A DNA stretch of 64,000 nt from Hyphomicrobiales bacterium (GTDB lineage Bacteria > Pseudomonadota > Alphaproteobacteria > Rhizobiales > Rhizobiaceae): the NCBI GenBank assembly GCA_900473185.1, contig UCKU01000013.1, positions 536,396 to 600,395 of the forward strand, read 5' to 3'. Of this stretch, positions 1 to 8,024 are shown piece by piece. Each line of letters opens with the position of its first letter. The stretch's first letter is position 1. A model generated the notes under the pieces. The model saw only the letters and a list, made by a program, of their open reading frames with translations, was not told the origin of the DNA and did not search any database. The translations under genes and the position numbers were made by a program.

Positions 1-647
1 CCATTGCCGAAGATCTGAACCTCGACATGCCGCGCCTCCTCCACGAAATGCTCGATATAGACGCGCGCATCGCCGAAGCTAGCCCGAGCCGTCCGCTGCA
101 CGCTTTCGAAGGATGCCTTCAGGCTTTCGGCATCGGCGCAGAGCTGCATGCCGATGCCGCCGCCGCCAGCCGTACTTTTCAGCATGACGGGATAGCCGAT
201 CGTTTCTGCCGCCGAGAGCGCTTCATCGGCGCTCGAAAGCAGGCCGGTGCCGGGCAGGAGCGGCACGCCGCTCGCCTTGGCGAGTTCGCGCGCCGTATGC
301 TTCAGGCCGAAGGCGGAGAGGTGTTCGGGCCGAGGGCCGATGAAGGCGATGCCTTCGGCGGCAAGGCGTTCGGCAAAACCGATATTTTCCGACAGAAAGC
401 CGTAGCCGGGATGAACCGCCTCGGCTCCCGTCGCCTTGCAGGCGGCGATGACGGCATCGACATTGAGATAGCTATCGCTCGCCGGTGACGGCCCAAGGCG
501 GATTGCTTCATCGGCCATCATCGCAGGCGTGGCGAAGCGGTCGGCATCGGAATAGACGGCGACCGAGGCAATACCCATCTGCCTCAGGGTCTTGATGACC
601 CGGATGGCGATTTCGCCCCGGTTGGCGATCAGGACTTTCTTGAACAT
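1..647 (-). CDS. Biotin-dependent guanidine (urea-type) carboxylase, N-terminal part
   Basis: This is the N-terminal 215 residues of a biotin carboxylase-domain protein; the rest lies beyond the window edge. The start MFKKVLIANRGEIAIRVIK is the classic biotin carboxylase opening, and the ATP-grasp glycine-rich loop (KSTAGGGGIGMQ) lies near residue 165. Urea carboxylase-type enzymes carboxylate urea or guanidine at the expense of ATP. The ATG lies one base after the stop of the preceding DUF1989 gene. The two DUF1989 neighbours and the ykkC riboswitch at the head of the operon favour guanidine as substrate, giving carboxyguanidine. That assignment is inferred from context. Acetyl-CoA or propionyl-CoA carboxylase is less likely here. 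Confidence 0.85.
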   Translation of the reverse strand, partial: MFKKVLIANRGEIAIRVIKTLRQMGIASVAVYSDADRFATPAMMADEAIRLGPSPASDSYLNVDAVIAACKATGAEAVHPGYGFLSENIGFAERLAAEGIAFIGPRPEHLSAFGLKHTARELAKASGVPLLPGTGLLSSADEALSAAETIGYPVMLKSTAGGGGIGMQLCADAESLKASFESVQRTARASFGDARVYIEHFVEEARHVEVQIFGN

Positions 648-648
648 G

Positions 649-1299
649 TCAGTCCTCGCCATCCCAGATCAGCACCCGGATCGGCGTCGGGTCGAAACCG
701 TTGCAGGGATTGTTGATTTGCGGGCAGTTGGAGATGACGCAGAGCACATCCATCTCGGCGACGAGCTCGACATAGTCGCCCGGCGCGGAGATGCCGTCGA
801 CGATCGTCATCTCGCCGGTAGGCTGGATCGGCACGTTCATGAAGAAGTTGATATTCGGGACGATATCGCGCTTGCCCATGCCGTGCTTGCTGACTTCGAG
901 CACGAAATTGTCGCGGCAGGCATGCAGGTATTTCGTGCCATGGCCGAAGCGCACTGTATTGCTCTCACAGGAGCATGCGCCAGCGGACGTGTCATGGCGG
1001 CCGCAGCTGTCGGCCGTCATGGTCAGCATGACATTGCCTTCGTTCGACACGATTTTCGTACCGATGCCGATATAGGCGGCACCCTGCATGCGCATCGTAT
1101 CCTGATTGGAATAGCGCTCGGAGAAATCATCGGCACGATAGAAGAGCGTGTCGATCGCCTGCTGGCCATAGCTGTCCTCGATGCGGATCGTCTGGCCCTT
1201 GCGCACGATGCCGGACCACGGGGCTTCAGCCGGAATGAAATGGTCCTGGGCCGCACTCTGCAGGCTGCGGGCAGGGGAGGTCTGGATGAAATCGGACAT
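649..1299 (-). CDS. DUF1989 protein UAAP2, probable carboxyguanidine deiminase subunit
   Basis: This 216-residue DUF1989 protein is of the type long annotated 'urea amidolyase-associated protein 2'. Family work has reassigned UAAP1/UAAP2 pairs as the two subunits of carboxyguanidine deiminase (CgdA/CgdB), which turns carboxyguanidine into allophanate and ammonia. Likely metal or catalytic residues are visible as SCGRHD (C99, H102), ACSCES (C109, C111) and SNCPQINNPC (C192, C199). It lies between UAAP1 (10-bp gap) and the carboxylase (1-bp gap), so it is co-transcribed and probably translationally coupled. I could not decide which Cgd letter belongs to it, so no symbol is given. Confidence 0.88.
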   Translation of the reverse strand: MSDFIQTSPARSLQSAAQDHFIPAEAPWSGIVRKGQTIRIEDSYGQQAIDTLFYRADDFSERYSNQDTMRMQGAAYIGIGTKIVSNEGNVMLTMTADSCGRHDTSAGACSCESNTVRFGHGTKYLHACRDNFVLEVSKHGMGKRDIVPNINFFMNVPIQPTGEMTIVDGISAPGDYVELVAEMDVLCVISNCPQINNPCNGFDPTPIRVLIWDGED

Positions 1300-1309
1300 C
1301 GTCGTCTCC

Positions 1310-2131
1310 TCAGGCCTGCATCAGGGCGTTGTTTTCGAAACCGCGAACCGCTTCGGCGGTTGCCGTGCTGCAAAGGTCATCCGCAGCCGGCACTGCAGCC
1401 TTGTAGCGGGTGATGACAACTGGCTTCGGCTGGTAGGCGGGATCAGGATCGAGCGGATGCGGGCAATTGGAAAAGCCGACAAGCATGTCCATCTCGGCGC
1501 GCATTTCGACGTAATCGCCGCTGTTGGAGCGCTTGCCTTGCCAGCCGAAACCGCCGGCCTCGGCAAGACGCACTGGCGCGAAGAGATTGAGGATGCCTGG
1601 AATATCGCGACGGTCGAGGCCGAGCTTGACCGCAGCGAGGACAAGGTTGTCGCGGGTGTTGCGGGTCTTTTCGCCTGGATATTTCGCTGCGTTCGAGGCG
1701 GCCGTCGAGCCACCCATCAGGCAGTCATGGGCGCCGGAACTGTCCTCGATCATCGAGAACATGACGCGGCCCATGTCGGAGAAGATTACGCGCCCCTTGC
1801 CGAGCGCCGTCGTCCACTGGACCTTGGCGGTATCGACGAGATTGATCCGCTCGCTCGGATCATCGGCATTCCAGGCGACGAGCGCCACGGTGGAATTGCC
1901 TTCGGCCTGATCGACGCGGATCGCCTCGCCACGTAAAAGCTTCGTCGACCAGTACCAACCACCGGGGATGGTCTCCTGGTGGATGACAGTGTTCGCATCG
2001 ATGGCCGGCGCCGGCAGCGGGCTTGGACCGGGTAAGGCCTTTGGCGCGAATTCCAGGCCCTTCTTCTGATGCTCCTCATAGCGCGCGCGATTGGCGGCGA
2101 TCTCTTCGGGCGAGCGTCTTATATGCATCAT
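1310..2131 (-). CDS. DUF1989 protein UAAP1, probable carboxyguanidine deiminase subunit
   Basis: This 273-residue DUF1989 protein is the larger partner (UAAP1). It shares the fold signature of UAAP2, with the segments SSGAHD and SNCPHP aligned. It lacks the paired cysteines seen in UAAP2: the aligned segment reads GGSTAAS instead of GACSCES. It may therefore be the structural or non-catalytic half of a heteromer. The ATG overlaps the stop of the ATPase gene (ATGA), so translation is coupled. The expected role, with UAAP2, is hydrolytic removal of ammonia from carboxyguanidine in the cytoplasm. The role follows from family knowledge; the subunit asymmetry is seen directly in the sequence. Confidence 0.87.
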   Translation of the reverse strand: MMHIRRSPEEIAANRARYEEHQKKGLEFAPKALPGPSPLPAPAIDANTVIHQETIPGGWYWSTKLLRGEAIRVDQAEGNSTVALVAWNADDPSERINLVDTAKVQWTTALGKGRVIFSDMGRVMFSMIEDSSGAHDCLMGGSTAASNAAKYPGEKTRNTRDNLVLAAVKLGLDRRDIPGILNLFAPVRLAEAGGFGWQGKRSNSGDYVEMRAEMDMLVGFSNCPHPLDPDPAYQPKPVVITRYKAAVPAADDLCSTATAEAVRGFENNALMQA

Positions 2132-2952
2132 AGCATCTCTCCTGATGGTGCCAGGTCGTCCCGGCTGTGCCCCAGGGAAGCGACCGGGCCGTCCCGGTCG
2201 GGGCTGAAGATCGTTGACTGGCCGGCAAGGCGCGGCGGCCAGATGGAAATGTCCTTGGTAATGGTGGCGCCGTAGCGCTCCTTCTCTTCCGGCCGATCGC
2301 GGCGTCGTTCGAAGGCGACGACGCGGCTGGCCAGCGTGAAGGCCTCACGCATGTCATGGGTAACCATGACGACGGTCATCTGCGTTTCGTGCCAGAGCCG
2401 CTTCATCAGCGTGTGGATTTCGGCGCGGATGCCGGGATCGAGTGCGCCGAAGGGCTCGTCGAGCAGCAGCACTTTCGGCTTCATGATGAGTGCCTGGGCG
2501 AGCGCCAGGCGCTGCTGCATGCCGCCGGAAAGCTGGGCTGGATATTTCCCCTCCGAACCGGCAAGTCCGACCTCGGCGATCAGTTGGCGTGCTTCCGCGA
2601 TGGCGTTGCGACGTGCCGCGCCAAAGAGCTTGGCCTTGTAGCGCGCGGCGGACAATTCCTTGCCGAGCAGCACATTGCCGAGCACCGTCAGATGCGGAAA
2701 GACGGAGTATCGCTGGAAGACTACACCGCGATCCGGTCCCGGCTCCGGCGGCAGGGGCTCGCCGTCGAGCTGGATCTTGCCCCTCGTCGGCTGTTCCTGG
2801 CCAAGCAGCATGCGCAGGAATGTGCTCTTGCCGCAGCCGGACGGCCCGACAAGGGCGACGAAGGCGCGCGAGGCGACTGTCAGCGACACGTCTTCGAGCA
2901 CGATCTGGTTGCCATACTCCTTCCAGACCTTTTCGATCTTCAACTCGCTCAT
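2128..2952 (-). CDS. ABC transporter ATP-binding protein (nitrate/taurine type)
   Basis: This 274-residue ATPase resembles the SsuB/TauB/NrtD group. Walker A is GPSGCGKST near residue 37, the signature is LSGGMQQR near residue 142, and Walker B is LLLDEPFGALD. The C-terminal 50 or so residues extend beyond the usual domain. The start overlaps the permease stop by 4 bp, and its own stop overlaps the UAAP1 start. It should power import by the neighbouring permease and binding protein. The substrate is probably guanidine or a related nitrogen compound, judged from the riboswitch and the enzymes. Databases often label such proteins 'urea ABC transporter', but they are not the UrtDE type. Confidence 0.9.
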   Translation of the reverse strand: MSELKIEKVWKEYGNQIVLEDVSLTVASRAFVALVGPSGCGKSTFLRMLLGQEQPTRGKIQLDGEPLPPEPGPDRGVVFQRYSVFPHLTVLGNVLLGKELSAARYKAKLFGAARRNAIAEARQLIAEVGLAGSEGKYPAQLSGGMQQRLALAQALIMKPKVLLLDEPFGALDPGIRAEIHTLMKRLWHETQMTVVMVTHDMREAFTLASRVVAFERRRDRPEEKERYGATITKDISIWPPRLAGQSTIFSPDRDGPVASLGHSRDDLAPSGEML

Positions 2953-3767
2953 GCCTGCTTCTCCAGCTCCGACCAGGGGAAGACGGCAATGCGCAGACGG
3001 TCGAGCAAAGTGTTCATCACCACGGCGAGCAGGGTGATCCAGACCACATAGGGAAAGATGATATCCATCGAGAGGTAGCGGCGGACGAGGAAGATGCGGT
3101 AGCCGAGGCCGGAATCCGAGGAGATCGCCTCGGCCGCAATCAGGAACAGCCAGGCCGGGCCGAGCTGCAGCCTGAGGCAGGTGATCAGCCGCGGCAGGAT
3201 CTGCGGCAACACGACGCGCAGGCCGATCTGCCAGGAGGAGCCGCCAAGCGTCTCGGCCTTGACGATCTGTTCGCGAGGCAGTTCCAGCGCCTTCAGTGCC
3301 AGGTCGCGGATCATCGTCGGAGCGACGCCGATGACGATGAGGGCGATCTTCGAAGTCTCTCCGAGACCCATAACGATGAAGAGGATTGGCAGAAGCGCCA
3401 ACGGCGGAACCATGGAGATCACGGCTACAAAAGGGGAAAGCAACGCCCTCAGATAGGGCAACATGCCGATCAACATGCCAACTGCGAGCGCAATTGCCGT
3501 CGAGATACCGAGGCCGGAGAGCAGGCGGATCAGGCTCGCGCCCGTGTCCGACCAGAGCAGAAATTCACCGGTACGCTGGTCGGCGACGAAGGCCAGACGG
3601 TTGATCGCATCGGCAAAGCCGGCAAGGCTCGGCAGAAGCTTGTCATTGGCGTTTTCCGCCAGCCGTGCGGCCGAGCCAAAGGCATAGGCCACAACGAGCA
3701 GCACGAAGGGCAGCAGCATCAAGGCAAATTGCGCGCCCCGGCTCGGCCTCGTGTTGATCCAACGCAT
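2949..3767 (-). CDS. ABC transporter permease (nitrate/taurine type)
   Basis: This 272-residue inner-membrane permease is of the SsuC/TauC class, with about six hydrophobic helices. The cytoplasmic loop that contacts the ATPase is visible as EQIVKAETLGGSSWQ. The gene follows the binding-protein gene after a 57-bp gap containing a stem-loop, and it overlaps the ATPase gene by 4 bp. It forms the channel of the predicted guanidine importer. The substrate is inferred from context only. Confidence 0.9.
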   Translation of the reverse strand: MRWINTRPSRGAQFALMLLPFVLLVVAYAFGSAARLAENANDKLLPSLAGFADAINRLAFVADQRTGEFLLWSDTGASLIRLLSGLGISTAIALAVGMLIGMLPYLRALLSPFVAVISMVPPLALLPILFIVMGLGETSKIALIVIGVAPTMIRDLALKALELPREQIVKAETLGGSSWQIGLRVVLPQILPRLITCLRLQLGPAWLFLIAAEAISSDSGLGYRIFLVRRYLSMDIIFPYVVWITLLAVVMNTLLDRLRIAVFPWSELEKQA

Positions 3768-3795
3768 GGGAAATGCTCCGCTGGTGAAGGGAAGG

Positions 3796-3814
3796 GGCGC
3801 GGGTAAGCCGCGCC
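3796..3814 (-). other. Intercistronic stem-loop after the binding-protein gene
   Basis: A 7-bp perfect GC stem (GGCGCGG / CCGCGCC) with a 5-nt loop lies between the binding-protein stop and the permease start. There is no U-tract. Such hairpins often protect the upstream binding-protein message from 3' decay and raise its level over the membrane components. This role is inferred. Confidence 0.5.
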
Positions 3815-3824
3815 GCCATTGCGA

Positions 3825-4898
3825 TCAGAGCGAACCGTCGGCGGCTGCCTTCATGTAGGTCTCTGTGAAGCGCAGCTTCACGTTGCCGGTATCGCCCAGC
3901 ACCTTGCCATCGGGCATTTCAATGCCGATGACGTCAGCGGACGGCGCGCCATTGCCGAGCAACCCCTTCTCGAAGAGAAAGGTGCGCACCAGATCCATGG
4001 TCTTCGGCAGGCCGGGCGAGGCGGTGAAGGCAACGGCATCGGCCGGCTTGTCGAAGAGTTTGGTCGCGGCAAGCTGAGCTTCGAAGCCGGCGAGATCGGT
4101 GCCCGAAGCGGAGCCCATGGCCTCGCGGGCCGCCTTGCCTTCGGCAGTATCGGCCCGCAGCAGGGCAGCCGTCTCGTACCAGATGCCGGCGAGCGCCTTG
4201 CCGAAATTCGGATTGTCCTTGAGCACGCCGCTATTGGCGACCATCAGGTCGATGATTTCGCCCGGCACCTGCGAACTGTCGAAAACCTTCTTGGCCGTCG
4301 GGTCTTCGAGGATGGTCGAGACCAGCGGGTTCCAGGTGACAACGGCGGAGACATCGGCTGTCTTATAGGCAGCGACCATGTCGGCATCGGACGTGTTGAC
4401 GACCTTTACGTCGCGCTCCGTCAGCTTGATGCTTTCGAGCGCTCGGGCAAGCAGATAATGCGAGACGGAGAATTCAACGAGATTGACGTTCTGGCCCTTG
4501 ATATCGGCAAGGCTCGCCTTGTCCTTCAGGATCACGGCGTCATTGCCGTTCGAGAAGTCGCCGACGATGACGGCGGTCGTATCGACTCCCCCGGCAGCCG
4601 GGATCGACAATCCGTCCATATTGGTCAGTGTGACGGCGTCGAAGGCGCCGGCCGTGTACTGGTTCATCGACTCCACGTAGTCGTTGAACTGGGTGACATC
4701 GATCTTGATGCCGTATTTGTCGGCCCATTTCTTGACGATGCCGTGATCGGCCGCATAGCCCCAAGGCATCCAGCCGACATAGATGGACCAGGCTACCTTG
4801 AATTCGGTCTTCTGCTCGGCCTTGGCGATGGAGCTGAAACCCAGTGCCAGCGAAGCGGAGAGGGCGGCAATGGAAAGGATCTTCGAAAAAGTCTGCAT
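3825..4898 (-). CDS. Periplasmic substrate-binding protein, predicted guanidine ABC transporter
   Basis: This 357-residue NMT1/SsuA/TauA-like solute-binding protein is the first gene of the operon. I chose the ATG at 4898: it is preceded by AGGGGA at good spacing and starts a clean signal peptide (MQTFSKILSIAALSASLALG, cleavage near AKA-EQ). The open frame continues upstream, but it would then read through the riboswitch. The mature protein begins KTEFKVAWSIYVGWMPWGYA, typical of proteins annotated as putative urea-binding. Its place directly behind the guanidine-I riboswitch suggests that it binds guanidine. Ligand specificity cannot be read from sequence. Confidence 0.88.
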   Translation of the reverse strand: MQTFSKILSIAALSASLALGFSSIAKAEQKTEFKVAWSIYVGWMPWGYAADHGIVKKWADKYGIKIDVTQFNDYVESMNQYTAGAFDAVTLTNMDGLSIPAAGGVDTTAVIVGDFSNGNDAVILKDKASLADIKGQNVNLVEFSVSHYLLARALESIKLTERDVKVVNTSDADMVAAYKTADVSAVVTWNPLVSTILEDPTAKKVFDSSQVPGEIIDLMVANSGVLKDNPNFGKALAGIWYETAALLRADTAEGKAAREAMGSASGTDLAGFEAQLAATKLFDKPADAVAFTASPGLPKTMDLVRTFLFEKGLLGNGAPSADVIGIEMPDGKVLGDTGNVKLRFTETYMKAAADGSL

Positions 4899-4925
4899 TG
4901 AAATTCCCCTTTTGCTTTTCTTCAA

Positions 4926-4962
4926 AAGGGATCGGCAATGACCATCGTGCCGCCAATCCCTT
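4926..4962 (-). promoter_or_regulatory. Expression-platform hairpin downstream of the riboswitch
   Basis: On the minus strand AAGGGATTGGC (4962-4952) pairs with GCCGATCCCTT (4936-4926): eleven pairs including one G-U. Only a short T run follows, so it is a weak intrinsic terminator. Its 3' arm (CCCTTTTG) is also complementary to CAAAAGGG, which contains the Shine-Dalgarno region of the binding-protein gene. The two pairings exclude each other, so the element could act on translation or on termination. The structures are seen; the mechanism is inferred. Confidence 0.55.
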
Positions 4963-4967
4963 GGCTT

Positions 4968-5084
4968 ACGAGGTCTCCCGGGCTTTTGTCCCGCCGTGCA
5001 CCCGACAGGATTTCTCCCCCGCCGGTAGTAGCTCTCGGACCAGTCGCGCTTTTTTGAAAACGCCGGAACCCTAGCCACCAACTC
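4968..5084 (-). ncRNA. Guanidine-I riboswitch (ykkC class, subtype 1)
   Basis: The minus strand carries the conserved ykkC segments in order: CTAGGGTTCCGG (5074-5063), ACTGGTCCGAGAGC, then a variable arm, and finally CGGGACAAAAGCCCGGGAGA ending at 4974. These are the hallmark strings of the guanidine-I aptamer. The aptamer begins a few bases after the transcription start predicted from the -24/-12 promoter, and ends about 70 bases before the start codon of the first gene. Ligand binding should turn on the operon. The class is recognised directly from the sequence; the exact limits of P1 are approximate. Confidence 0.92.
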
Positions 5085-5096
5085 TGCCTCTATCGA

Positions 5097-5113
5097 AGCA
5101 AGCATTATGCCAG
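5097..5113 (-). promoter_or_regulatory. Sigma-54 (-24/-12) promoter of the guanidine operon
   Basis: The minus strand reads CTGGCATAATGCTTGCT. It matches the RpoN pattern TGGCA-N6-TTGCW, with the GG and GC doublets exactly 12 bases apart. The expected transcript would start near 5086, immediately before the riboswitch aptamer, and that agreement supports the call. It implies control by nitrogen status through an activator such as NtrC. Confidence 0.72.
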
Positions 5114-5227
5114 ATCGCCTATGTGGTTGATTTTCAAAGGCTGGCATGTGTCGCGCATCGTTCGGTACCGTGAAAGTGCATACTTATGCCCATATGGTAG
5201 GCAACTCGCGAAATTGCGTAGATAAAA

Positions 5228-5244
5228 CGCACAAGATTTGTGCG
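5228..5244. promoter_or_regulatory. NtrC-like enhancer palindrome
   Basis: CGCACAAGATTTGTGCG is a perfect 7-bp inverted repeat around 3 bp. It matches the NtrC core GCAC-N7-GTGC. It lies about 125 bp upstream of the sigma-54 promoter, a normal enhancer distance. It also lies about 150 bp before the start of the divergent ATPase-LuxR gene, so it could affect that gene as well. Confidence 0.6.
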
Positions 5245-5389
5245 GTCGCGAACTATCGGCTAAAATAGGAAGTAGTCGGTTTCTGTAGCAAAGCGACCAG
5301 CACGCAGGAGGTAGTTCATTCGGCACCTCACTGCTGCTATGAAATGCGTGAAGCGGGTTGATGAACGCATGTTCACCCCAGAGAATTGA

Positions 5390-7738
5390 GTGCAGCATTT
5401 GGTCCACAGACCTCGAGTCTTTGATGCTCTTCTGGCGCGCCGCGAGCCGATCGTCGTTCTCGATGCGCCCGCCGGCATGGGCAAGACGTCGGCTCTGAAT
5501 GAGATTGCCGCTCATTTCGGCGCCGAGATTCACGCCGATGAAACGGCACCCGCATGGCGACCTGATCAGGTCTGCATCTGGGATATCCCACCCCATGGCA
5601 AGCCGACCGCCTTACCTGAAGCCTTTCTGTCGGCTCGGGCGCGGATTTTTATCGCAAAGCGCCCCGATACGCTGCTGCCAGGCCTCTCTCGGGCTATCGC
5701 CTATGGTCAGGCCTATGTCGTGGACCAAGCTTTTCTGCTCATCGACCAGCACGAAGCGACAGAGATTTTTGCCGAGGGTGTGGCTGATATCATGCACGCA
5801 TCAGGCGGGTGGCCCCTGATTGCATTCAATCCAACATTGAGTTCGGAACGTTTGAGCGCATTCCTCGAAAGCGAGCTTCTTCAATCCGCACCGCCCGAAG
5901 TACTGGTCGATCTCCGCATCGTTCTGGATACGGGCAAAGGGGATTTTCGCGAACAATCCCATTTCCTTCCCCTCGTTGCGGAGAACGGCCTGCGCGTAAA
6001 GGCGATCGCCAGCGAGATTGATCGTGCGCTCGATGCCGTGATAGCGGAGCGGATAAAGGTGCTGGCCGATGCCAAGGCGATTGCGGACAGTTTTGCGGCC
6101 CATCGCCATCCGATACGGGCGATCGAGATATTCCAGCGCGTCGGTCTATACGACAGCGCGCTCAAGATCTTCACCGAGGCGAAAGGCATCTTTCTCCTCT
6201 ATTTCCATGGGCCGGAAGCCTATGATCGAATTCTCGCCGGTTTTCCGCGAAGCTACGCGCTGCAAAGCGAAGTCCTGGTGCTTGCACTCGCACTGCAGGC
6301 ATTGAAACTCGGGGATGTGTCGCGTGCGCGTCGACTGCTTGCCGACCGTTTCGGCGATTTGGCCAACGATCCGGACGCAGTCTTTGCCCAGAATGCCGTA
6401 TTTTCTCGGGAATTCAGGGCGTTCCGGCTGCTGATGCTCATCTATGAAGACTATTTCTTCTCCGAAAAGCTCCTGGAAACCTGTTTCGCGCTTGTTGCCG
6501 AATTCCCGCTCGACGACCATCTCTTTCGCGGCAGTTTCTACAATTCGGTGCTCGAATTCTACATCCGCAACCGGCGTTTTGCGGAGGCAGAGGAAGTGGC
6601 GCAGCGTGCAATGCACCACTACGAGCACGCAAATGCCCCGATGCTCTGCTTTTATGTCAGCCTCCATCAGGCGCTGATCCGTCTCTTGATGGGTGATGCG
6701 CTGGCAGCCCGCAAACATTCGCTCCGGGCTGCGGAAAGTCTTCGCGAGCTTCCATTCGAAAGCCGAAATGATCAGCGTCTTCAATTGCTCCTTGAGGCCT
6801 GCGTCGAATACGAGACCGGACGGGCTGAACCGCTTGCCCGATTTCTCAGCCTCGAGATCGACGATTTCTCCCATAGCGAAATCTGGCCAAGCCTGCTGGA
6901 ATTTGCGTTGCATTACGGCAGCCAGGCACTTGGAGATCATTTCTCGACGATCGCGGCGCGCAGCTTTCTCGACCGTTGGCGAGTTTATCAGGTGTCCAAC
7001 CGCCAATTCCAGGCGATGATCGAAATCCGCGAGGCGGCCATCCTGCAGAATGCAAATCGCTGGCAGGAGGCATCGCAATGCCTTGCAGCAATCACGTCGC
7101 GCATCGACCGGAACCGGGTGGTAAGCAATGATGGAGAGCTGGTCCACCTGCATGATCGCGACGAAATAGCGCTCGCGCTCGCATGGCTACGCCAGACAAC
7201 GTACGAGCAGCCCGCACGCCCCGGCCTGGAAAGCCTGATCGAAGGTATCATCGGCAACAGGCATCTGACCGATCGCCAGCGCCTGAGTGCGCAGATCTGG
7301 CTTGCCTATATTGCCAAGCGCCAGCGCAACCTGACGCGCGCCCGCGCCATCCTGCAGAAGATCTTCGAGGATTGTGCCCGGCTCGGCGCCATCGCTCCGC
7401 TTTCGGAAGAGCGCGTTTTCCTGGAGGAGTTGATCGACAACCAACGCATCGGCGGCTTCCTGGCGACGTCGCTGCCTATCAGGCAGATCATCCGCAAGCT
7501 GCGCGACAGCGGCAGGTTGTCGAGCCGCTCTGCGGGCGGGCGCAATGACCTGTCGCGGCGCGAGAGCAAGATCCTGCTGATGATCTCGGAAGGCGCTGCC
7601 AACAAGTTCATTGCCAGCACGCTCGGCCTCAGCGAGGCGACGGTAAAATTCCATCTCGGCAATGTCTATCGCAAGCTCGGCTGCCGCAACCGGCAGGAGG
7701 CGATTAGCGCGGCTAGGGCGCTCGGTTTTGTCAGCTGA
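5390..7738 (+). CDS. Large ATPase/LuxR-type transcriptional activator (MalT/LAL-like)
   Basis: This 782-residue protein has an N-terminal P-loop (DAPAGMGKTS, residues 25-34), a long helical repeat-rich middle and a C-terminal LuxR-type HTH (LSRRESKILLMISEGAANKF, then GLSEATVKFHLGNVYRKLG) at residues of about 718-780. This is the architecture of MalT-like STAND activators, which oligomerise on inducer and ATP and bind repeated sites. The start is GTG at 5390, directly after an in-frame TGA, with only a weak Shine-Dalgarno. It precedes and is co-oriented with the peptide-transporter/DUF917 operon and probably controls it. The inducer is unknown. Confidence 0.85.
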   Translation: MQHLVHRPRVFDALLARREPIVVLDAPAGMGKTSALNEIAAHFGAEIHADETAPAWRPDQVCIWDIPPHGKPTALPEAFLSARARIFIAKRPDTLLPGLSRAIAYGQAYVVDQAFLLIDQHEATEIFAEGVADIMHASGGWPLIAFNPTLSSERLSAFLESELLQSAPPEVLVDLRIVLDTGKGDFREQSHFLPLVAENGLRVKAIASEIDRALDAVIAERIKVLADAKAIADSFAAHRHPIRAIEIFQRVGLYDSALKIFTEAKGIFLLYFHGPEAYDRILAGFPRSYALQSEVLVLALALQALKLGDVSRARRLLADRFGDLANDPDAVFAQNAVFSREFRAFRLLMLIYEDYFFSEKLLETCFALVAEFPLDDHLFRGSFYNSVLEFYIRNRRFAEAEEVAQRAMHHYEHANAPMLCFYVSLHQALIRLLMGDALAARKHSLRAAESLRELPFESRNDQRLQLLLEACVEYETGRAEPLARFLSLEIDDFSHSEIWPSLLEFALHYGSQALGDHFSTIAARSFLDRWRVYQVSNRQFQAMIEIREAAILQNANRWQEASQCLAAITSRIDRNRVVSNDGELVHLHDRDEIALALAWLRQTTYEQPARPGLESLIEGIIGNRHLTDRQRLSAQIWLAYIAKRQRNLTRARAILQKIFEDCARLGAIAPLSEERVFLEELIDNQRIGGFLATSLPIRQIIRKLRDSGRLSSRSAGGRNDLSRRESKILLMISEGAANKFIASTLGLSEATVKFHLGNVYRKLGCRNRQEAISAARALGFVS

Positions 7739-7775
7739 TTCAGAATCCGGGCGAGATCGGCTTCTCCACGGACAC

Positions 7776-7808
7776 AAAACCTAGACCATTTAAACGAAAA
7801 CCTAGACC
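7776..7808 (+). promoter_or_regulatory. Tandem direct repeats, candidate operator of the LuxR-type activator
   Basis: AAAACCTAGACC occurs at 7776-7787 and again, identically, at 7797-7808. The period of 21 bp is two helical turns, so both copies lie on one face. They sit in the 286-bp gap between the STAND activator gene and the transporter operon. MalT-like activators use direct repeats, so these are the obvious binding-site candidates. Confidence 0.6.
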
Positions 7809-8024
7809 CGTCATCTGTTGAGCAGGTTGCTTTGCATGTGCAATCTTCTTCTCAGACCTCCTCTGGCGGACAATCGGATGGGTCAGCGAAGGGAATTCGG
7901 CAAACCGGCAACCCAAGTGTCGGATGCTTCTCCCGAGCAGACCGTACGGTTTAGTGCTGGGTGGAAGGCGGTCCAACAAAAGCGATCAAAACGGTCGCAG
8001 GGAACTTTTGAACCGGGAGATATC

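Noticed and set aside
2490..3806. 438-residue plus-strand open frame
   Set aside because: It is antisense to the ABC ATPase and permease genes and is an arginine-rich low-information translation.
4899..5147. Upstream extension of the guanidine binding-protein frame to a 440-residue protein
   Set aside because: The extra codons translate the riboswitch and leader; the ATG at 4898 has a proper ribosome site and begins the signal peptide.
7818..8024. Upstream extension of the dipeptide-type binding protein
   Set aside because: The segment is hydrophilic and would precede the signal peptide; ATG 8025 has GGGAGA and starts the signal peptide.
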